Shown: positions 43,618-53,663 of the stretch, one piece after another
How positions within the stretch are numbered: the stretch's first letter is position 1
How the letters are laid out: the number at the start of each line of letters is the position of its first letter
Assembly: GCF_049999945.1 (NCBI RefSeq)
Contig: NZ_JBLYUB010000009.1
Coordinates: 124,001 to 188,000, forward strand
Direction of reading: 5' to 3'
Source of the DNA: Planosporangium spinosum
GTDB taxonomy: Bacteria; Actinomycetota; Actinomycetes; Mycobacteriales; Micromonosporaceae
Length of the DNA: 64,000 nt
The notes under the pieces: model-generated
The model's input: the letters and a program-made list of their open reading frames with translations, nothing else
What the model was told of the DNA's origin: nothing
Databases searched by the model: none
Made by a program: the position numbers and the translations under genes

Positions 43618-44811
43618 TCACTTCTTGGCCGCGACCGGCGGCGCGACCGCCTCCGGGTCGAGCTTCTTGACCAGCTCCGCCTTGGGCGTGGCGCCGCCGG
43701 TGAGCCTGGCGACGAACATCGGCTGGAGCAGCGCGTGGTCCTGCGCGCGGACGGTCAGCTTCCCCTTGGCGCCGTCGAAGCTCCAACCTTCCAGGGCCTT
43801 CACCATCGCGTCGGCGTCGTCACCGGCGCCCGCCGCGTGCACGATCATCTGGGCGGCGGTGAAGCCGTCCACGGTGAACAGGTCGACCGTGCCGCCGGCC
43901 TTGGTGACCCGCTCGGTCATCGCCTTCTCCGCGTCGGTGCCGCCGGCCCCGGCGAAGTAGTGCGACAGGAAGCTGATCTTCTCGCCGACCGGCCCGTACG
44001 ACGGCCAGGTGGCGGCGATGTCCAGGCCGGTGACGACCGTGGTGACGCCGAAGACACCCTGCTGGCCGAGCGCGGTCCACATCGCCTGCGCGGTGGTACC
44101 GGCCCAGGCCACGAACAGCAGGTCGGGCTTGGCGTCGTGGGCCTTGGTGGCGAACGGGGTGAAGTCGGTGGTGCTGGCCGGCACCATGATCTGGTCGACG
44201 GCCGCCCCGGCGCCGCCCAGGACCGACTTGACGGCGGCCACGTTGGCCTGCCCGAACGCGCTGTCCTGGGCGAAGACCGCGACCTTCTTGCCGGTGACGT
44301 CGCCGACGGCCGCGGCGGCGGTACGGATGTCCTGCCAGGTCTGGCGGCCGGAGCGGAACGTGTAGTGCCCGGCGCCGGTGACCGCGTCGGTGGCCGCCGG
44401 CCCCGACACGTTCAGCACCTTGTTCTGCTCGGCCAGCGACGCGACCTGGACGGCCACGCCGGACGCGGTCGAACCCGCGATGATCTTGTATCCCTTGCCG
44501 ATGAGGTCCTTCGCCCCGGCCACCGCCTTGGACGGGTCGCCGGCGTCGTCGACCTCGGTGACCTCGACGGTCCGCTTGCCGACCTTGCCCGAGCCCTTGG
44601 TCGCGTAGTCCAGGCCGGCCGTGAACCCTTCGAGGTACTCCTTGCCGTACGAGGCGAGCGCACCCGACTTCGAGTAGACCAGCCCGACCTTCACCGGCGT
44701 GTCCGTGCCCCCGTCGCCGGTGGCCGCCTGCTGCGGGCTACCGCATGCCGTGGCGCCGGCTGACAGGACGGCCGACATGGCCAGTCCGACCGCGAGACGT
44801 GTCTGCCGCAT
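43618..44811 (-). CDS. Periplasmic-type substrate-binding lipoprotein (system 1)
   Basis: 397 residues. The signal peptide ends in a lipobox (SAGATAC, lipidated Cys23). The mature protein is a type I (Leu/Ile/Val-type) binding fold: VKVGLVYSKSGALASYGKEY, IAGSTASGVAVQVASLAEQ, KKVAVFAQDSAFGQANVAAV. It delivers substrate to LivHM. GAGG precedes ATG 44811 by about 6 nt. It is first in its operon, with a TGTGT-N7-ACACA site upstream. The ligand cannot be read from sequence. Confidence 0.9.
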   Translation of the reverse strand: MRQTRLAVGLAMSAVLSAGATACGSPQQAATGDGGTDTPVKVGLVYSKSGALASYGKEYLEGFTAGLDYATKGSGKVGKRTVEVTEVDDAGDPSKAVAGAKDLIGKGYKIIAGSTASGVAVQVASLAEQNKVLNVSGPAATDAVTGAGHYTFRSGRQTWQDIRTAAAAVGDVTGKKVAVFAQDSAFGQANVAAVKSVLGGAGAAVDQIMVPASTTDFTPFATKAHDAKPDLLFVAWAGTTAQAMWTALGQQGVFGVTTVVTGLDIAATWPSYGPVGEKISFLSHYFAGAGGTDAEKAMTERVTKAGGTVDLFTVDGFTAAQMIVHAAGAGDDADAMVKALEGWSFDGAKGKLTVRAQDHALLQPMFVARLTGGATPKAELVKKLDPEAVAPPVAAKK

Positions 44812-44844
44812 GGCCGCCTCATCCCCTTTATGGCCTCAGGTCAC

Positions 44845-44861
44845 TGTGTTCTCGGCACACA
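44845..44861. promoter_or_regulatory. Palindrome upstream of system 1 operon
   Basis: TGTGTTCTCGGCACACA: TGTGT and ACACA arms around 7 bp, centred about 42 bp before the binding-protein start. Candidate operator, possibly for the adjacent PucR-type regulator. Confidence 0.45.
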
Positions 44862-45005
44862 ATGTTTCGGCCAGGTTAAGGAGCGACCGTGACGCTCGAT
44901 ACGTACGCCGCCACCACAGTTGCGGGGGCGGGCATGTGGGCCGCACCCACGCCCACGGGTGACCGGGTGACCCGGGTGCGCGACCGTGCTCAGTGGCCGC
45001 GCGGC

Positions 45006-46949
45006 TCAACCGTGGTCGTGCAGCCGGTACAGGCGCAGCGCCAACTGGAGGTCGAGCGCCCGCTCCGGGCGCTGCCAGTCGGCGCCGAGCAGGTTGGTCA
45101 GCCGACCCAGCCGCTGGGTGACCGTGTTGACGTGGACGTGCAGCACCTCGGCGGCCCGCGCCGGGCTGGCCCCGACGCCGAAGTACGCCTCCATGGTCTG
45201 GCGCAGCACGGTGCCGTGCCGGGCGTCGTAGTCGAGGACCGGCCCGAGTGCGGCCCGCGCGTAGCGCGCGATGTCCCGCTCGCCGGAGCCGAGCAGCAGC
45301 CCCACGAAGCCGAGGTCGGCGCCGCTCGCGCCGTCGCCGGTCCGGCCGAGCGCGACCAACGCGGCGGCGCAGCGGTCGGCTTCGGCGTACGCGTCGGCCA
45401 CCGCACCGGGTCCGTGTACCGGGCCGGCGGCGCCGACGGTGACCGGTACGCCGACCGCGCCGCGTAGCTCGCGCGCCAACTGGCGGGCCAGCTCACCCGG
45501 GTCGGAGCCGGGTACCAGCAGGACGCCGGCGCCGTCGCGGTAGGCGGCCAGGCCGCCCCGGTGCGCCGCCTGCCCGGCCGCCCAGGCGGTGATCCGCTGG
45601 CGCAGCTCGGCGGGGCCGCGCAGGACCAGCACGGCGTGCACCTCGTCGAGGTCGACGCCGAAGCGGCGGGCCCGTTCGCGCACCATCTCCAGGTCCTCGA
45701 CCGGGCGCGAGACCAGGTCGTCCAGCAGCTCGCCGCGTACCCGGCTCTCGGCCTCGGCGAGGCTGCGCCGCGACAGCAGCAACAGCGCCGTCACGACCGC
45801 GGCCCGCTCCAGGATGCGCTGGTCGGCCTCGGCCAGCGGGCCGGCGGAGCGCAGGACCAGGCAGCACAGCGCCTGCCCGCCGGCGCCGCCGACGGTCGCC
45901 CACAGCTCGCCACGCTGGACGGTACGGCCGACCGCCCGCGCCGAGGCCGCCGCCTCGGCGACCACGGTGGCCGGACCGGCGTCGCCGACCGACGCCAGGC
46001 ACCGCCCGTCCGCGTCGAGCACGCACAGCGCGCCGGTGAGCAGCTCGGCGACGCTCGCGGCCAGGTCGGACACGTCACCGCCGTGCAGGACCAGGCCGGC
46101 CATCCGGTCGTGCGCCTCCGCGGCGCGCTCGACCGACGCGCTGTGCTCGCGGATGAGCCGGTTGGCCGTGCTCAGCTCGGCCAGCGCCGACCTGGTCTCC
46201 GCCAGCAGCCGGGCGTTGTCGATGGCGACGGCGGCGTGCGCGGCGAGCGAGCCGAGCAGTGTGACCTCCTCCCGCGAGAACGGCCGCGCGCTGCGGTTGG
46301 CCGCGAAGAGCACCCCGACGATGCGGCCGCCCAGGCGCAGCGGCACACCCAGGATCGCGACCAGCCCCTCCTCGGCGACCGCCGCGTCGATCTCGCTGGT
46401 GTGCCGGAACCGGGCGTCACCGGGGTAGGTCGAGGTCACGTACGGGGTGGCGGTCTGGGCCACCAGGCCGCCCAGCCCGGCGCCCATCGGCAGCCGCAAC
46501 TGCTGGAACCGCGCCGACACCGACCCGTCGGTGACCCGCATGTACGTGTCGCCGCGCTCCTCGTCGCGCAGCGTCATGTACGTGACGTCGGTGCCGAGCA
46601 GCTTGCGGGCCCGGCGCACGATCGCCTCCAGGACGGCGTCGAGGTCGTGCAGCGTCGCCAGGTCGGAGATCGTCTCCACCAGCGCGGACAGCTCCGCCTC
46701 CCGGCGCTTACGGCGTTGCAGCAGCGTACGCACGCCGAGCGCGATACCGCGGCCGCGCTCCAGCTCCTCGATCACCTCGGGCGGCGCACCGGCGGTACGC
46801 GCCTCGACGACGGGCCGGTCGAACTCGACGGTGGGCGCCTCCCGCGCGAGCAGGTCGAGGAAAGCGGTCGCCCATACCGCCGTTCCCGGCCCGCGCGCAC
46901 CGGCCCCGGTCCGGTCCAGGTCGTCCAGCCCCACCTCGTCCAGCCCCAC
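45006..46949 (-). CDS. GAF-PucR-type transcriptional regulator
   Basis: 647 residues. A coiled/linker region precedes a GAF domain (about 90-255; LEAIVRRARKLLGTDVTYMT, VAILGVPLRLGGRIVGVLFAANR), a second degenerate sensory region, and a C-terminal PucR/CdaR HTH (ASPARAAEVLHVHVNTVTQRLGRL). PucR-type proteins usually activate catabolic operons on sensing a small molecule. The start is uncertain: two in-frame GTGs lie in a 15-bp duplication (46923-46952). Lying between the two transporter operons on the same strand, it is the obvious candidate regulator. Confidence 0.85.
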   Translation of the reverse strand: MGLDEVGLDDLDRTGAGARGPGTAVWATAFLDLLAREAPTVEFDRPVVEARTAGAPPEVIEELERGRGIALGVRTLLQRRKRREAELSALVETISDLATLHDLDAVLEAIVRRARKLLGTDVTYMTLRDEERGDTYMRVTDGSVSARFQQLRLPMGAGLGGLVAQTATPYVTSTYPGDARFRHTSEIDAAVAEEGLVAILGVPLRLGGRIVGVLFAANRSARPFSREEVTLLGSLAAHAAVAIDNARLLAETRSALAELSTANRLIREHSASVERAAEAHDRMAGLVLHGGDVSDLAASVAELLTGALCVLDADGRCLASVGDAGPATVVAEAAASARAVGRTVQRGELWATVGGAGGQALCCLVLRSAGPLAEADQRILERAAVVTALLLLSRRSLAEAESRVRGELLDDLVSRPVEDLEMVRERARRFGVDLDEVHAVLVLRGPAELRQRITAWAAGQAAHRGGLAAYRDGAGVLLVPGSDPGELARQLARELRGAVGVPVTVGAAGPVHGPGAVADAYAEADRCAAALVALGRTGDGASGADLGFVGLLLGSGERDIARYARAALGPVLDYDARHGTVLRQTMEAYFGVGASPARAAEVLHVHVNTVTQRLGRLTNLLGADWQRPERALDLQLALRLYRLHDHG

Positions 46950-47024
46950 CTCGTCGATGCCCTCCGGTCGCCGTCCGCCCGCTCCCGAAAACCGGGTCGT
47001 CTCCGGGCCGCGGTATCCCGGGTC

Positions 47025-47780
47025 TCAGTGTGCGCTCCACCCACCGTCCATCATGATCGACTCCCCGGTGATGAACGACGCTTCCGGCGCACAAAGGTAC
47101 GTGACCAGCTCGGCGACCTCGGCGGGTTCGATCAGCCGCTTGATCGCCGCCGGCGCCAGCATAATCTTCTCCACCACCTCGTCGGGCGCGATGCCGTGGG
47201 CCTGCGCCTGCGCCTCGATCTGCCGCTCCACCAGCGGGGTGCGGACGTATGCCGGGTTCACGCAGTTGGAGGTCACCCCCCGTCCGGCGCCCTCGATCGC
47301 GACCACCTTCGACAGGCCCTCCAGGCCGTGCTTGGCGGTCACGTACGCCGACTTGAACGGCGAGGCCCGTACCCCGTGCACCGAGGAGACGTTGACGACA
47401 CGCCCCCAGCCGCCCGCGTACATGCCGGGCAGGCACTGGCGGGTGAGCCGGAACGGCGCCTCCAGCATGACCCGCAGGATGGTCGAGAAGACCTCCGGCG
47501 GGAACTCCTCGATCGGCGCCACGTGCTGGATGCCGGCGTTGTTGACCAGGATGTCGCACGTGACTCCGAGCCGGTCGACGGCGTCGAGGTCGGCGAGGTC
47601 GACCACGACCGCCCGGCCACCGATCTCCTCGGCGACCGACGTCACCGCGGCCTCGTCCCGGTCGAGGACGGTGACCGCCGCACCGGCCCGCGCGAGCCGG
47701 GCCGCGCAGGCCCGGCCGATCCCGCTCGCCGCGCCGGTCACCAGCGCGGTACGCCCGGCGAGATCTACCTGTACGGACAT
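47025..47780 (-). CDS. bdhA: D-3-hydroxybutyrate dehydrogenase (SDR)
   Basis: 251 residues, classical short-chain dehydrogenase. The NAD-binding TGAASGIG (15-22) and NNAG, then NVSSVHGVRASPFKSAYVTAKHG, with Ser133, Tyr146 and Lys150 as the catalytic set, match 3-hydroxybutyrate dehydrogenases closely. The reaction is (R)-3-hydroxybutyrate + NAD+ to acetoacetate + NADH. Its ATG overlaps the livM stop of system 2 (TGATG), so it is translated with that importer. This is the best clue to the imported substrate. Confidence 0.9.
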   Translation of the reverse strand: MSVQVDLAGRTALVTGAASGIGRACAARLARAGAAVTVLDRDEAAVTSVAEEIGGRAVVVDLADLDAVDRLGVTCDILVNNAGIQHVAPIEEFPPEVFSTILRVMLEAPFRLTRQCLPGMYAGGWGRVVNVSSVHGVRASPFKSAYVTAKHGLEGLSKVVAIEGAGRGVTSNCVNPAYVRTPLVERQIEAQAQAHGIAPDEVVEKIMLAPAAIKRLIEPAEVAELVTYLCAPEASFITGESIMMDGGWSAH

Positions 47781-48769
47781 CAGTGCTCCCCCTTGCTGAC
47801 CGACGCCACCGGATCGGGCGCCGTATTCGTTGCCAACCGTCGCCACCGCGACCAGGGCTGCCTGGCCAACCAGGGCGCGGCGGTCCCCCACAGGCCACGG
47901 CGGAACAGCAGGACCACCACGACGAACACGGCCCCGGTGACGATGCCGACGCCGTCGAAGCCCGCCGTGGCCAGCGTGTCCTCCAACTGCACGACCAGCC
48001 CCGCGCCGACCGCGCTCCCCCACAGCGTCCCGATGCCGCCTCCGACGACCATGAGGACCGCCTTGCCCGAGGTCGTCCAGTGCACGTCCTCCATGGCGGC
48101 GAAACCGTGCCCGACCGCGTGCAGGCCGCCGGCCAGCCCGGCCAGGACCGCGGAGAGCACGAAGGCGAGCAGTTTGTACCGCTCGACCGGATAGCCGAGC
48201 GCGCGGGCGCGGGCCGGGTTGTCCCGGATCGCCACGAGGACCCGCCCGAACGGCGAGCGCACGATCCGCCACGCCGCGAAAAGCCCGGCGAGGACCAGCG
48301 GCAGCGCCGCGTAGTAGAAGAAGAACGGGTCGGACAGGTCCATCCCGAACAGTTCTCTCGGGATGCCCTGGAGCCCGTTCTCCCCACCGGTCACCGACCG
48401 CCACTGGTTGGCGACGAAGTAGACCATCTGGGCGAACGCCAGGGTCACCATCGCGAAGTAGATGCCGGTCCGCTTCACCGACAGGTACCCGATCGGCGCG
48501 GCGAGCACGCCGGCCGCCGCGGCACCGGCGAGGACCGCCACCGGGAACGGCGCACCGGTGTGCAGCGCGACCAGTCCGGAGGCGTACGCGGCCGTGCCCC
48601 AGAACGCGGCGTGCCCGAACGACAGCAGGCCGGTGAAGCCGAGTAGCAGGTCGACCGCGATCGCCAGCAGCGCCCACGCGGCGATGTCCAGGGCGACCGG
48701 CGGGTAGATCAGCCACGGCAGGGCCAGCGCGACGACCAGGCCGACGACGAGGAGGAGATACCGCCTCAT
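47780..48769 (-). CDS. livM: Branched-chain-type ABC permease LivM (system 2)
   Basis: 329 residues. LLLGFTGLLSFGHAAFWG is the LivM signature, and GRVLVAIRDNPARARALGYPV the ATPase-coupling segment. About nine helices, plus a longer polar C-terminus than system 1. It overlaps livH by ATGA and bdhA by TGATG. Confidence 0.9.
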   Translation of the reverse strand: MRRYLLLVVGLVVALALPWLIYPPVALDIAAWALLAIAVDLLLGFTGLLSFGHAAFWGTAAYASGLVALHTGAPFPVAVLAGAAAAGVLAAPIGYLSVKRTGIYFAMVTLAFAQMVYFVANQWRSVTGGENGLQGIPRELFGMDLSDPFFFYYAALPLVLAGLFAAWRIVRSPFGRVLVAIRDNPARARALGYPVERYKLLAFVLSAVLAGLAGGLHAVGHGFAAMEDVHWTTSGKAVLMVVGGGIGTLWGSAVGAGLVVQLEDTLATAGFDGVGIVTGAVFVVVVLLFRRGLWGTAAPWLARQPWSRWRRLATNTAPDPVASVSKGEH

Positions 48770-49638
48770 GCGCGCACCTCCTCGCGGCCGAACAGGCCCG
48801 CCGGGCGCAGGAGTAGGACCGCCGCCATGAGCAGGAAGACCAGGGTCTGCGACAGCGCCGGCAGGTACAGGTTGCACAGCGCCGACGCGACCCCGATGCC
48901 GAAGCCGGCCAGCACCGAGCCAAAGATCGACCCCAGGCCGCCGATCACCACGACGGCGAACACCGTGATGATCAGATCGGCGCCCATCAGCGGGTTGACC
49001 GCCCGCATCGGCGCGGCCAGCACCCCGGCCAGGCCGGCGAGGGCCACCCCGAACCCGAACACCGGCGTGACCCAGGCGCCGACGTTGACGCCCAGCGCCC
49101 GGGTCAGCTCCGGCCGCTCGGTCGCCGCCCGTACCACCATGCCGACCCGGGTACGCGTCAGCACGTACCACACCGCGGCGCACACGACCGCCGAGGCGAC
49201 CAGCACGAACACCTGGTAGCCCGGGTAGTCGAACAGTCCGAGGTGGACCGGACGGTTCAGCGCCGCCGGCGGCGGGTACGGCCGCGACGCCACCCCGTAC
49301 CCCCGCTTGAGCAGGTCCTGGAGCACCAGCGCGAGACCGAACGTGAGCAGGAAGTTGTACAGCGGGTCGAGGGCGGCCAGCCGGTGCACGACCAGCCGCT
49401 CCAGCACCGCGCCGAGCACCGCCAGCGCGACCGGCACGATCACCAGCGCCAGCCAGAAGCTCACGCCGGCGTCGGTCAGGAGGATGTACGCGCCGAACGC
49501 GCCGAGCATGTAGAACGCCCCGTGGGCGAAGTTGACCACGCCGAGCATGCCGAAGATGACCGACAGGCCGAGCGCCAGCAGCGCGAGGAACGCGCCGCTG
49601 ACGAGACCGTTGAAACACTGCTGGACGACGTTGACCAC
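48766..49638 (-). CDS. livH: Branched-chain-type ABC permease LivH (system 2)
   Basis: 290 residues. LALGLSVIFGMLGVVNFAHGAF is the LivH signature; GMVVRAATERPELTRALGVNV the coupling segment; VVVIGGLGSIFGSVLAGFGIG follows. GTG 49638 lies 5 bp after the binding-protein stop and begins a natural N-terminus (VVNVVQQC); no closer ATG exists. Confidence 0.88.
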   Translation of the reverse strand: MVNVVQQCFNGLVSGAFLALLALGLSVIFGMLGVVNFAHGAFYMLGAFGAYILLTDAGVSFWLALVIVPVALAVLGAVLERLVVHRLAALDPLYNFLLTFGLALVLQDLLKRGYGVASRPYPPPAALNRPVHLGLFDYPGYQVFVLVASAVVCAAVWYVLTRTRVGMVVRAATERPELTRALGVNVGAWVTPVFGFGVALAGLAGVLAAPMRAVNPLMGADLIITVFAVVVIGGLGSIFGSVLAGFGIGVASALCNLYLPALSQTLVFLLMAAVLLLRPAGLFGREEVRA

Positions 49639-49643
49639 GTCGG

Positions 49644-50891
49644 TCAGCCCAGCTTGCAGCCGGCGGCGGCGCTGTCGGCCACCGGCCGGAACGCCTCGGC
49701 CGCCGGGATGGTCCGCAGGATCTTCTCGTAGTCCCAGGGCTCGGAGACCTCGCTCGACGCCTTCACCTCGGCCAGGTACACGTCGTGCACGACCCGGTGG
49801 TCCTCGCCCCGGATCTTCGCGTTGCGGGCGAAGGCGTCGTCGAAGGTGTGCCCGTCGAGCTGCTTGACCACGGCGTCCGAGGCGTCGGTACCGGCCCGCT
49901 GCACCGCCTCCAGGTACTGCATGGCGGCGGAGTAGTTGGCGGCGTGGGCGAACGACGGGCGGGAGTTGGTGCGCTTGGTGAACTTGTCGGCCCACTGCCG
50001 GCTGCGCTGGTCGAGGTTCCAGTACCAGGCGTCGGTGAAGGTGGTGCCGGCGAACGCGTCCGGGCCGAGCGCGTGGATGTCGGTGATGAACATCAGACCC
50101 ACCGACAGCTTGATGCCCTTGTCCCGCAGCTTGAACTCGTTGTACTGCTTGACCAGGTTCACCAGGTCGCCACCGGCCTGCATGGTGGCCAGCACGTCCG
50201 GCTTCGGGCTCAGGTTGGGCGCCTTGAGCAGGAAGGTGGAGAAGTTGTCGTTCGGGAACGGGGTGGGGTCCTTGGCGACGACCGTCCCGCCGGCCGAGGT
50301 GACCGCCGCCGTGAACGACTTCTGCATGTCCTGGCCGAACGCGTAGTCCGGGTACACCACGTACCAGTTCTTGCCGCCCTGGCTGGTGACCGTGGTACCG
50401 GTGCCGTGGGCGAGCATGTAGCTGTCGTACGCGTAGTGGTACGTGTACCTGTTGCAGGACTTGCCGGTCAGGTCGGTGGTGGCGCCGGTGATGTTGAAGT
50501 ACAGCTTCTTCTTCTGGTTGGCGACCGTGGCGACCGCGAGGGCGGCCGACGAGGTCGGCACGTCGAGGATCACGTCCGCGCCCTGCCTGTCGTACAGCTC
50601 CTGCGCCTTGGAGTTGGCCACGTCCGGCTTGTTCTGATGGTCGGCCGTCACCACCTGGATGTTCTTGGTGATCGCCTTGTCGCCGTACCTGGCCTTGAAG
50701 TCCTCGACGGCCATCGTGACCGCCTCGACCGAGTTCCTGCCGGACAGGTCGGAGTACACCCCGGACTGGTCGTTGAGGACCGCCAGCACAATCTTGTCGC
50801 CGGACAGCTTGCCACCGGCGCGCGTCGGCCCACCGCCGCAGGCGGTGAGCGCGCACGTCGCGGCCAGCAGAATGGCACCCGCTCTACGCAT
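49644..50891 (-). CDS. Periplasmic-type substrate-binding lipoprotein (system 2)
   Basis: 415 residues. Short signal peptide with lipobox LTAC (Cys18), then a type I binding fold: KIVLAVLNDQSGVYSDLSG, VVTADHQNKPDVANSKAQEL, DVILDVPTSSAALAVA, WYVVYPDYAFGQDMQKSF. The NDQSGVYSDLSG opening is seen in binding proteins for short-chain or aromatic acids and is unlike the system 1 protein, so the ligands probably differ. AAGGAG lies upstream of ATG 50891. Confidence 0.9.
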   Translation of the reverse strand: MRRAGAILLAATCALTACGGGPTRAGGKLSGDKIVLAVLNDQSGVYSDLSGRNSVEAVTMAVEDFKARYGDKAITKNIQVVTADHQNKPDVANSKAQELYDRQGADVILDVPTSSAALAVATVANQKKKLYFNITGATTDLTGKSCNRYTYHYAYDSYMLAHGTGTTVTSQGGKNWYVVYPDYAFGQDMQKSFTAAVTSAGGTVVAKDPTPFPNDNFSTFLLKAPNLSPKPDVLATMQAGGDLVNLVKQYNEFKLRDKGIKLSVGLMFITDIHALGPDAFAGTTFTDAWYWNLDQRSRQWADKFTKRTNSRPSFAHAANYSAAMQYLEAVQRAGTDASDAVVKQLDGHTFDDAFARNAKIRGEDHRVVHDVYLAEVKASSEVSEPWDYEKILRTIPAAEAFRPVADSAAAGCKLG

Positions 50892-50902
50892 TCCTTGACT
50901 CC

Positions 50903-51578
<676 letters not shown>

Positions 51579-51595
<17 letters not shown>

Positions 51596-52352
51596 CGGAC
51601 TCCCCCACGGTCGGTTCTCCCAGGTAGGCGGCGATGACCCGGGGATCGGAGCGGACGTCGACGTACGGCCCCTCGACGAGGATCCGGCCCTGCTGGAGCA
51701 CGGTCACCCGGTCGGCGAGGCTCGCGACGACGGACATGTTGTGCTCGACCAGGACGACCGTCCGGCCCCGCGCCGCCCGCCGGACCAGGTCGACCGTGCG
51801 GTCGACGTCCTCGGCACCCATCCCCGCGGTCGGCTCGTCGAGCAGCAGGATCCGGGGGTCGAGGGCGAGCGCGACCGCCAGTTCCAGGGCGCGCTTGCGC
51901 CCGTACGCGAGGGCCCCGGCCGGCGCCTCGGCCACCTCACCCAGCCCGACGGAGTCGAGCAGTTCCTGGCCCCGGTCGCGGAAGCGGTGCAGGTGCCGGT
52001 CCGAGCGCCAGAACCGCCAGCCCAGTCCGGTGCCGGCCTGCAGTGCCAACTCGACGTGCTCGCGCGCGGACAGCGCGGGGAACAGCGTGGTGATCTGGAA
52101 CGAGCGGGCAACCCCCAGCCGGGCGATCCGCTCGGGCGCGAGGCCCGTCACGTCCCGCCCGACGATCTCCACCCGCCCCGCCGACGGCGTCAGGAAGCCG
52201 CTGAGCAGGTTGAACAGCGTCGTCTTGCCGGCCCCGTTGGGGCCCACCAGCGCGTGTACGCTGCCCTCGGCGACCTCGAGGTCGACCTCGTTCACCGCGA
52301 CGAACCCGCGGAACTCCCGGCGCAGCCCGCGGGTCGAGATGATCGCTCCCAC
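51579..52352 (-). CDS. livG: ABC transporter ATPase LivG (system 2)
   Basis: 257 residues. Walker A LVGPNGAGKTTLFNLLSG, signature-equivalent LAYGRKRALELA, Walker B RILLLDEPTAGMG, switch LVEHNMSVV. GTG 52352 is preceded by GGAGG at 6 nt. It is the first gene of the six-gene system 2 operon ending in bdhA, and its Shine-Dalgarno falls in a small hairpin. Confidence 0.92.
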
Positions 52353-52359
52353 CCGGATC

Positions 52360-52378
52360 CTCCGTCCCTGTGACGGAG
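52360..52378 (-). promoter_or_regulatory. Hairpin overlapping the livG (system 2) ribosome site
   Basis: CTCCGTC (52360-52366) and GACGGAG (52372-52378) are complementary with a 5-nt loop; on the mRNA the second-transcribed arm contains the GGAG of the Shine-Dalgarno. It could limit initiation, or act as a DNA operator. Confidence 0.4.
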
Positions 52379-52759
52379 AACACTAGGGGCGGTCGATACC
52401 GCCGGCCACGTGCGCGGCACCCATACCAGGGGGCCGGAGAGTGGACTGCCGCCACATGCTGCCGTAGTACGGGGCTACACCCGGGGAGACACCGGAGTGT
52501 GCGTACCGGCCTTCGCCGTCGACCGGGCCACCTCGCGCGCGGAACATGCGGCGCCGCACCGACCGACGGGTCAGCCCCGAGCCCGCGATGCCGCTGTCGC
52601 TCTGTTCGCCGAGTCGACGGGACGACCGGTCGAGGCTGTCCGTGCTGAACCGGTAACGACACCTGTCGGACCAACGTGGACGTTTACCGACATCGTTTGA
52701 GCTGGCGCCCTTGCGATACTCTCCGGCGTTGCAATCCAAGGATCTAGGGGAGTGATCTC
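52379..52759. other. Divergent intergenic region, about 380 bp
   Basis: Lies between the divergent livG operon and the lipoprotein gene. Reading frames here lack family features. Promoters are expected on both strands, but none matches consensus well enough to mark. Confidence 0.5.
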
Positions 52760-53590
52760 GTGTTGGGTTCGGGAAAGATCGCGCTGGCCGCCGTCGCCCT
52801 GGGCGCTCTCGCCCTGGCCGGCTGCGGTTCTTCCGCGACATCGGACACCGCGAAGACCGAGGCGACGTCGAGCGTCCTGGCGCTGCTGCGCAGCGACGCC
52901 AAGGGCTCGCTGCAGAAGGCCGGGGAGAAGAGCGGCGACGCCAAGTCCGTCGTGATCTCGATGCAGGGCACCACCGCCGGCAAGAAATTCCAGGCCAAGG
53001 GTGCCGTCGCGCTGAGCACTCCGGTCACCGCGCAGCTCACCATGGACGACCCGGAGGACGGGCCGACCGAGGTCCGCATGCTCGGCACCGTCATCTACGT
53101 CCAAGTACCGGCCAAGGACCGGGCCGACCTGGACGGCAAGACCTGGATGAAGATGGACCTCGGCAAGGACTCCAAGAACACCGGCGAGTTCGCCCGCCAG
53201 TTCGACGACGTCGACCCGAGGAAGCAGGTCAAGACGATGATCGACAGCGGCGCCCTCAGCGTCGTGGGCGAGGAGACGGTCGCCGGGGTCAAGACCGTCC
53301 ACTACGCGTCCACCGCGCCGATGTCGACGTACCTCGCGCAGCTTGACCCGGCGACCCGTCCGGAGGCGGAGAAGGCGATGTCAGCGCAGGGCATCAAGGA
53401 GGTCAAGACCGACCTGTGGGTCGACGAGCAGTACCTGATGCGGCGCAGCCACGTCGTGCTCGGCGACACCGACATGACCACCGACTACAGCGACTACGGC
53501 AAGCCGGTCACGGTCACGGAGCCGCCGGCGGCGGAGGTCTTCGACATGGCCGAGATGCTGAGCAAGCTCGGATCCGGTCTCACCGGCTGA
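52760..53590 (+). CDS. LppX/LprG-like lipoprotein
   Basis: 276 residues. A signal peptide ends in lipobox LAGC (Cys22). The mature domain (SVVISMQGTTAGKKFQAKGAVAL, VIYVQVPAKDRADLDGKTWMKMDL, KTVHYAST, IKEVKTDLWVDEQYLMRRS) has the layout of the LppX_LprAFG fold, which shuttles lipids in mycobacteria; in other actinobacteria the role is unknown. GTG 52760 follows AGGGGAG. It is monocistronic, or followed weakly by the regulator fragment. Confidence 0.8.
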   Translation: MLGSGKIALAAVALGALALAGCGSSATSDTAKTEATSSVLALLRSDAKGSLQKAGEKSGDAKSVVISMQGTTAGKKFQAKGAVALSTPVTAQLTMDDPEDGPTEVRMLGTVIYVQVPAKDRADLDGKTWMKMDLGKDSKNTGEFARQFDDVDPRKQVKTMIDSGALSVVGEETVAGVKTVHYASTAPMSTYLAQLDPATRPEAEKAMSAQGIKEVKTDLWVDEQYLMRRSHVVLGDTDMTTDYSDYGKPVTVTEPPAAEVFDMAEMLSKLGSGLTG

Positions 53591-53663
53591 CCCCACGGCG
53601 CGAACCTCACGGCCGTGATCCCGAAGAGAACGCGGGCTACGCCCCGTCACCTAGCTCGCCGGG

